Positions 4,461 through 7,376 of a stretch of DNA of 7,376 nucleotides are shown one piece after another. Each line of letters starts with the position of its first letter. Within the stretch, counting starts at the first letter, position 1. The notes below the pieces were generated by a model, which saw only the letters and a list, made by a program, of their open reading frames with translations, did no database searches and was not told the origin of the DNA. The stretch spans positions 1 through 7,376 of the forward strand of contig JAYZDF010000130.1 in NCBI GenBank assembly GCA_036337945.1. Reading direction: 5' to 3'. The DNA is from JAYZDF01 sp036337945. GTDB taxonomy: Bacteria > Myxococcota > Kuafuiibacteriia > Kuafuiibacteriales > Kuafuiibacteriaceae. Both the position numbers and the translations under genes were made by a program.

Positions 4461-6089
4461 CTAGTACGTGTTTCGCTTCTGCAAGACGAATGGAACGATG
4501 ATCTTTTGCGCCTGCCCTGAAAACTCCGGAAATCGCCATGACATAATCTTGTCAGCAAAGCACTCTGCGAGTCCTGAGCCTTTAAATTTCTCCGTTCTCA
4601 CTACCGATTTTGACACGGTACCAGAAGGCTCCACAGTGACCAGGAACTCGACTTTACCACCCAGCTTCGAGTTTCCTCGAAGTTCTCGCTGATAGCAAAT
4701 CCCCATCGAGCTCTTTCGTTGATTGACAACCTGACGAATCATTGACTGGTCCAGACGACCCGTACTCGGCACTTCCATGCCTGAAAGGTCAGTATCTGGA
4801 ACCATTGGCTTAATTTTTGGCTTAGAAAACTCACTAGAGCCCTTCGGGAATTGTATTGATACCGCATCCTCAGAGCCGCCTCGCACACCCTCAGACGTAT
4901 CTTTATCTAATGCTGCTGATTCTTCGCTGACTGTCCGTGCACGTGCCTTTTTCTTACCGCTCCTCGCTAATTCTGCGATTGATAAGTTCTTTTTCTTCGA
5001 CGTCAGCTCCTGTCTAAGGCGCTCTTGCTCTTCAGCCGATAGCTTTTGAGTTTTCGCCTGCTTTACAGGCTCCGCCTTTTTTTCCTTTTTGGCAAAAGGA
5101 CTCTCAACCCTAGCTCCAATTGATATTTTACCACTGTATAGGCTGTAGACTCCGACGGCTAGCAAGGCTGCCGCAGCCACGCCTATCACCATGCCCAGTT
5201 TGCCGCGGCTCTTTTGAGCATTTACGCCGGCTGCCGCTACAAACACGGCCGTGCTTTCGCGCGGGCCCTCTTCAGCCTCGGCGCTTGACCCAACGGCGCG
5301 AAATAGAGAGTCCGGATCAATATCGGAACTTTCGTTGCCAACAGAAAAGCTGTCCGCAGAAAGCGCGCTTTCCGCTTCGCCCATCTCGTCAAACTTCAAA
5401 GCACCAAGAGGCTCGGAAATGGTCTCGTTTGACGTCTCCGCGTCGTCCTTTGACTCGTCGTCGTCTTTGAGTTTCGCTTCTTCCTCCGAGGTCGGCGCCT
5501 CTTCTTCGGTTGGCTTTTTCTTATCGGCTACGGTCAGAGGAACAATTTCGTCCTCGGCGTCGATTGGAGGTGGCGGTGGTGTGGTAGGCTTTTTCGCTGG
5601 CGCTGGAGTCTTGAGAAAATCCTTAAGGTCTTCACAATCACGAACGCGAATCCAAGGCCCAAACCCATCATGCCAAACATAATTTCGTCCGATCAGTTCC
5701 TCGGCGCGGATTTGTCGCAGCAATTCATCAAATGAAAAAGGCCCGTGTTGATTCCCGTCGATTGCCGTGAACCATTCAATCCCATCCGCCGAGGCCTCTG
5801 AATTACTAGCTACTGTTGCGCTCACGCGAGTGGGAGAGTCGTCGTCGGGGGTGGATGCCATCTCCGATTCGAAGGCTTTCGCAATTGAAGACGCCTTTTT
5901 CTTTTCAGCCTTCTTTTTTGCAACGTCCGCAGCAAGAGGAGCGATAGCAGTCTGCCCTTTTTTGGCTAAACTCTCTTTGACGATGACCTTTTCGCCGCAC
6001 TTTTTGCAGCGAATCGTAAGTATCTTTCCACGGACTTTTTCGTCCGCAATCTGATATTTTGTACGACAATTACCGCAGAGAAATTTCAT
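4461..6089 (-). CDS. AgmX/GltJ-like envelope protein: zinc ribbon, GYF domain, one membrane segment, AgmX/PglI C-terminal domain
   Basis: The 542 residues show, in order: an MJ0042-type zinc ribbon with C5, C8, C28 and C31; a Lys/Ala-rich linker; a GYF_2 domain at about 103-160 (EWFTAIDGNQHGPFS through GPWIRV); a Pro-rich run near 162-175; a long acidic disordered linker (about 180-280); one transmembrane helix at about 298-318; a charged, probably periplasmic, coiled region (335-390); and a C-terminal TonB-like AgmX/PglI domain at about 445-538 with the paired C465 and C510. This order matches the myxobacterial gliding protein AgmX/GltJ, whose cytoplasmic zinc-ribbon and GYF parts receive polarity signals while the C-terminus works in the periplasm. 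The present protein has one TonB-like tail domain. The class is clear, but gliding as such cannot be inferred from one gene. The ATG has no strong Shine-Dalgarno sequence; the zinc ribbon at residue 5 fixes the start. Confidence 0.85.
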   Translation of the reverse strand: MKFLCGNCRTKYQIADEKVRGKILTIRCKKCGEKVIVKESLAKKGQTAIAPLAADVAKKKAEKKKASSIAKAFESEMASTPDDDSPTRVSATVASNSEASADGIEWFTAIDGNQHGPFSFDELLRQIRAEELIGRNYVWHDGFGPWIRVRDCEDLKDFLKTPAPAKKPTTPPPPPIDAEDEIVPLTVADKKKPTEEEAPTSEEEAKLKDDDESKDDAETSNETISEPLGALKFDEMGEAESALSADSFSVGNESSDIDPDSLFRAVGSSAEAEEGPRESTAVFVAAAGVNAQKSRGKLGMVIGVAAAALLAVGVYSLYSGKISIGARVESPFAKKEKKAEPVKQAKTQKLSAEEQERLRQELTSKKKNLSIAELARSGKKKARARTVSEESAALDKDTSEGVRGGSEDAVSIQFPKGSSEFSKPKIKPMVPDTDLSGMEVPSTGRLDQSMIRQVVNQRKSSMGICYQRELRGNSKLGGKVEFLVTVEPSGTVSKSVVRTEKFKGSGLAECFADKIMSWRFPEFSGQAQKIIVPFVLQKRNTY

Positions 6090-6207
6090 AGGTCGTAGAT
6101 TCCCGACACGCCCGGTTCAGGGCCCTTCAGTGAAAGCTGAGGGGAGTCTGCCGTTCATTGGAATTGTTCGCAACACCCCGCGGCATTTTCCGGATAATTC
6201 TGATGAT
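6090..6207. other. Intergenic gap between the MshEN-REC-TPR gene and the AgmX-like gene
   Basis: These 118 bases hold no ORF with homology. They include GC-rich inverted repeats (see the hairpin at 6123-6144, and GCCC-TGAACC-GGGC at about 6111-6124 on the minus strand). I see no clear promoter hexamers and no T-run. Confidence 0.4.
6123..6144. other. Inverted repeat upstream of the AgmX-like gene
   Basis: CCCTTCAG, 6-base loop, CTGAGGGG forms an 8-bp stem (one G-U pair in plus-strand RNA, one C-A mismatch in minus-strand RNA). It lies 34 bases before the AgmX-like ATG. There is no T-tract on either side, so a terminator call is not supported. It may be a leader structure. Confidence 0.3.
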
Positions 6208-7376
6208 TTAGAGTAATCCTACGAGATGCGCCTTAATGGTTTGCCTTACAGCTTGACTGGGGCAGTTCCCCAAAGCTCGAACCCACATCTCAACGGACTT
6301 ACCTGTAAAACCCTGTCTCTCATAGATAATCGCAAGGTTCTTTAGTGGGTAGAAAGCGGTAGGTGCGATCGCTACGGCTCTCTCGTATTGAGCGATCGCG
6401 GCGAAGGTATCACCCAGTGCATTCAAAATTGTTCCCAATACGAAATGACCACGAGCATCAAGAGGATCCATCCGAACCGCTCGTCGCGCAGTCTCTACCG
6501 CCTCCTCCAAATCTCCCGCCTCGTAAAGCGCTATCGCCCGCCGAGATTCCTGCGCCGAGTTCTTTATCGCCGCAGCCAACTCAGAGGAGCGCTCTCTACG
6601 CCCAGTGTCATGAAGCGCATCCTCAATCCATCGGACCAAATACGCCACCTGGAATGGCTTTGCGATGAATGCGTCCGCGTGAAACAGCCTCTTAACGTCT
6701 TCAGCGATGTTCCACCCATCTGCCATCGATGACAAAACCGCGATAGGAATATGCTGATACCGCGGAGAGGTTTTTATTTTTGAGCACACTTCTAGACCAG
6801 AAACATCTGAGGTCATTGAATCTAAAACCAAAATATCCGGACGATGCTTTTCGAGTTGAGCGATGACCGCAGCACCTTGATTACCGGTAATAACTTCGAC
6901 ATCTTGGGACTCTAACTGGGCACGTAGCAACTCAACCACCTCTTCATCTTCATCGACAATGAAAACAAGAGGGGACGCTGATAAATCACTTTGCGGCAAC
7001 GATTGAGCTACCCTTTGAGCGTCCAAAGGTTCCGCAGAGATGTCGAAATCGATGGGAATCGTTTTCCCACTGTTTACGGGATGTACGAACTCCAGATGTA
7101 GCTCATCTTCGACTCTTCTATCCCCCATCCATTTCTCTTGACCGCTCTTCTTGATGGAATAAGCAGCGTCTATCGTTCGACTGATTCGAGCTTGCAGACA
7201 AACAAAAGGCACCACTTGCAGACCCGAAGCAAATGCAATCTCGTCGAGTACGGACTGTTGCCCAGGGTCAGCAATCGCACATAAAAGTTCGTTTCCTTTC
7301 CGGGCTAATGGAAGCACGCAGTGACTTTTCGCAACTGGTCGAGGAAGAACCGAAAGCTGCGATGTTGATATAACAC
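6208..7376 (-). CDS. Partial MshEN (GspE N-terminal) – response-regulator receiver – TPR fusion protein
   Basis: The frame is open to the right edge, so the true start is outside; 388 residues are visible. From the edge: the second half of a GspE/MshE N-terminal domain (LSVLPRPVAKS, then LLCAIADPGQ, then SGLQVVPFV, ending near AAYSIKK); a linker of about 60 residues; a CheY-like receiver with acidic residues in VDEDEE (about 6952-6969), phosphoacceptor Asp in ILVLDSMTSD (codon near 6820), Ser in LSS and the conserved Lys in AKPF; then about three TPR units to the C-terminus (YEAGDLEEAVETARRAV, LGDTFAAIAQYERAVAI, YERQGFTGKSVEMW). There is no ATPase or DNA-binding domain in view, so it is probably a phosphorylation-controlled scaffold in two-component signalling, perhaps linked to a pilus or secretion-type machine. 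MshEN domains can bind cyclic di-GMP, but the segment bearing the binding motif is outside the window. The 118-base gap to the AgmX-like gene allows but does not prove co-transcription. Confidence 0.85.
   Translation of the reverse strand, partial: VISTSQLSVLPRPVAKSHCVLPLARKGNELLCAIADPGQQSVLDEIAFASGLQVVPFVCLQARISRTIDAAYSIKKSGQEKWMGDRRVEDELHLEFVHPVNSGKTIPIDFDISAEPLDAQRVAQSLPQSDLSASPLVFIVDEDEEVVELLRAQLESQDVEVITGNQGAAVIAQLEKHRPDILVLDSMTSDVSGLEVCSKIKTSPRYQHIPIAVLSSMADGWNIAEDVKRLFHADAFIAKPFQVAYLVRWIEDALHDTGRRERSSELAAAIKNSAQESRRAIALYEAGDLEEAVETARRAVRMDPLDARGHFVLGTILNALGDTFAAIAQYERAVAIAPTAFYPLKNLAIIYERQGFTGKSVEMWVRALGNCPSQAVRQTIKAHLVGLL

Noticed and set aside
5251..5682. Plus-strand open frame of 143 codons opposite the AgmX-like gene
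   Set aside because: The serine-rich product is the antisense shadow of the acidic, lysine- and glutamate-rich linker. No homology or ribosome site.
6111..6144. GC-rich hairpins as an intrinsic terminator
   Set aside because: There is no T-run after either stem on either strand, so it is listed only as an inverted repeat.
1..7376. CRISPR arrays, tRNA genes, insertion sequences, recent transfer boundaries
   Set aside because: No regularly spaced repeats, tRNA-like cloverleaf, transposase or terminal inverted repeats were seen, and base composition looks even throughout.

Overview
The window carries seven genes plus the start of an eighth. All lie on the minus strand and read from right to left, with no intergenic stretch longer than about 140 bases. 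Base composition is close to balanced and uniform by eye, with no tRNA, rRNA, insertion sequence or CRISPR array. A protein with an MJ0042-type zinc ribbon, GYF domain, membrane segment and AgmX/PglI-type tail, next to a type II secretion-like MshEN/receiver/TPR fusion, points to a deltaproteobacterial lineage (Myxococcota or a relative). This assignment is an inference from gene types only.

Right part (4461-7376): a partial regulator (GspE/MshE N-terminal domain, response-regulator receiver, TPR repeats) enters from the right edge. It is followed after 118 bases by the AgmX/GltJ-like membrane protein. These look like signalling or motility-type envelope genes and are probably separate from the block to the left.

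Left part (1-4322): a compact catabolic operon linked to a bacterial microcompartment (BMC). Its order is EutN/CcmL-type vertex protein, a second vertex protein, class II (FucA-like) aldolase, deoxyribose-phosphate aldolase (DeoC), a secreted and tail-anchored DUF4091 protein, and the 5' end of a pyrimidine-nucleoside phosphorylase (DeoA/Pdp). The first four are translationally coupled by 1-4 base overlaps. Both aldolases carry terminal amphipathic helices that look like encapsulation peptides: C-terminal on the class II aldolase, N-terminal on DeoC.

The likely route is pyrimidine deoxynucleoside to deoxyribose-1-phosphate (DeoA), then a mutase not seen here, then deoxyribose-5-phosphate cleaved by DeoC to acetaldehyde and glyceraldehyde-3-phosphate, with the volatile aldehyde held in the shell. 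This matches the 'sugar-phosphate utilising' kind of BMC, in which DeoC is a signature enzyme. Hexameric and trimeric shell proteins, aldehyde dehydrogenase and phosphotransacylase are not in the window. The most notable details are the apparent loss of a zinc-ligand histidine in the class II aldolase, a cysteine cluster and a small internal repeat in the DeoC N-terminal extension, and an exported DUF4091 protein inside the operon.
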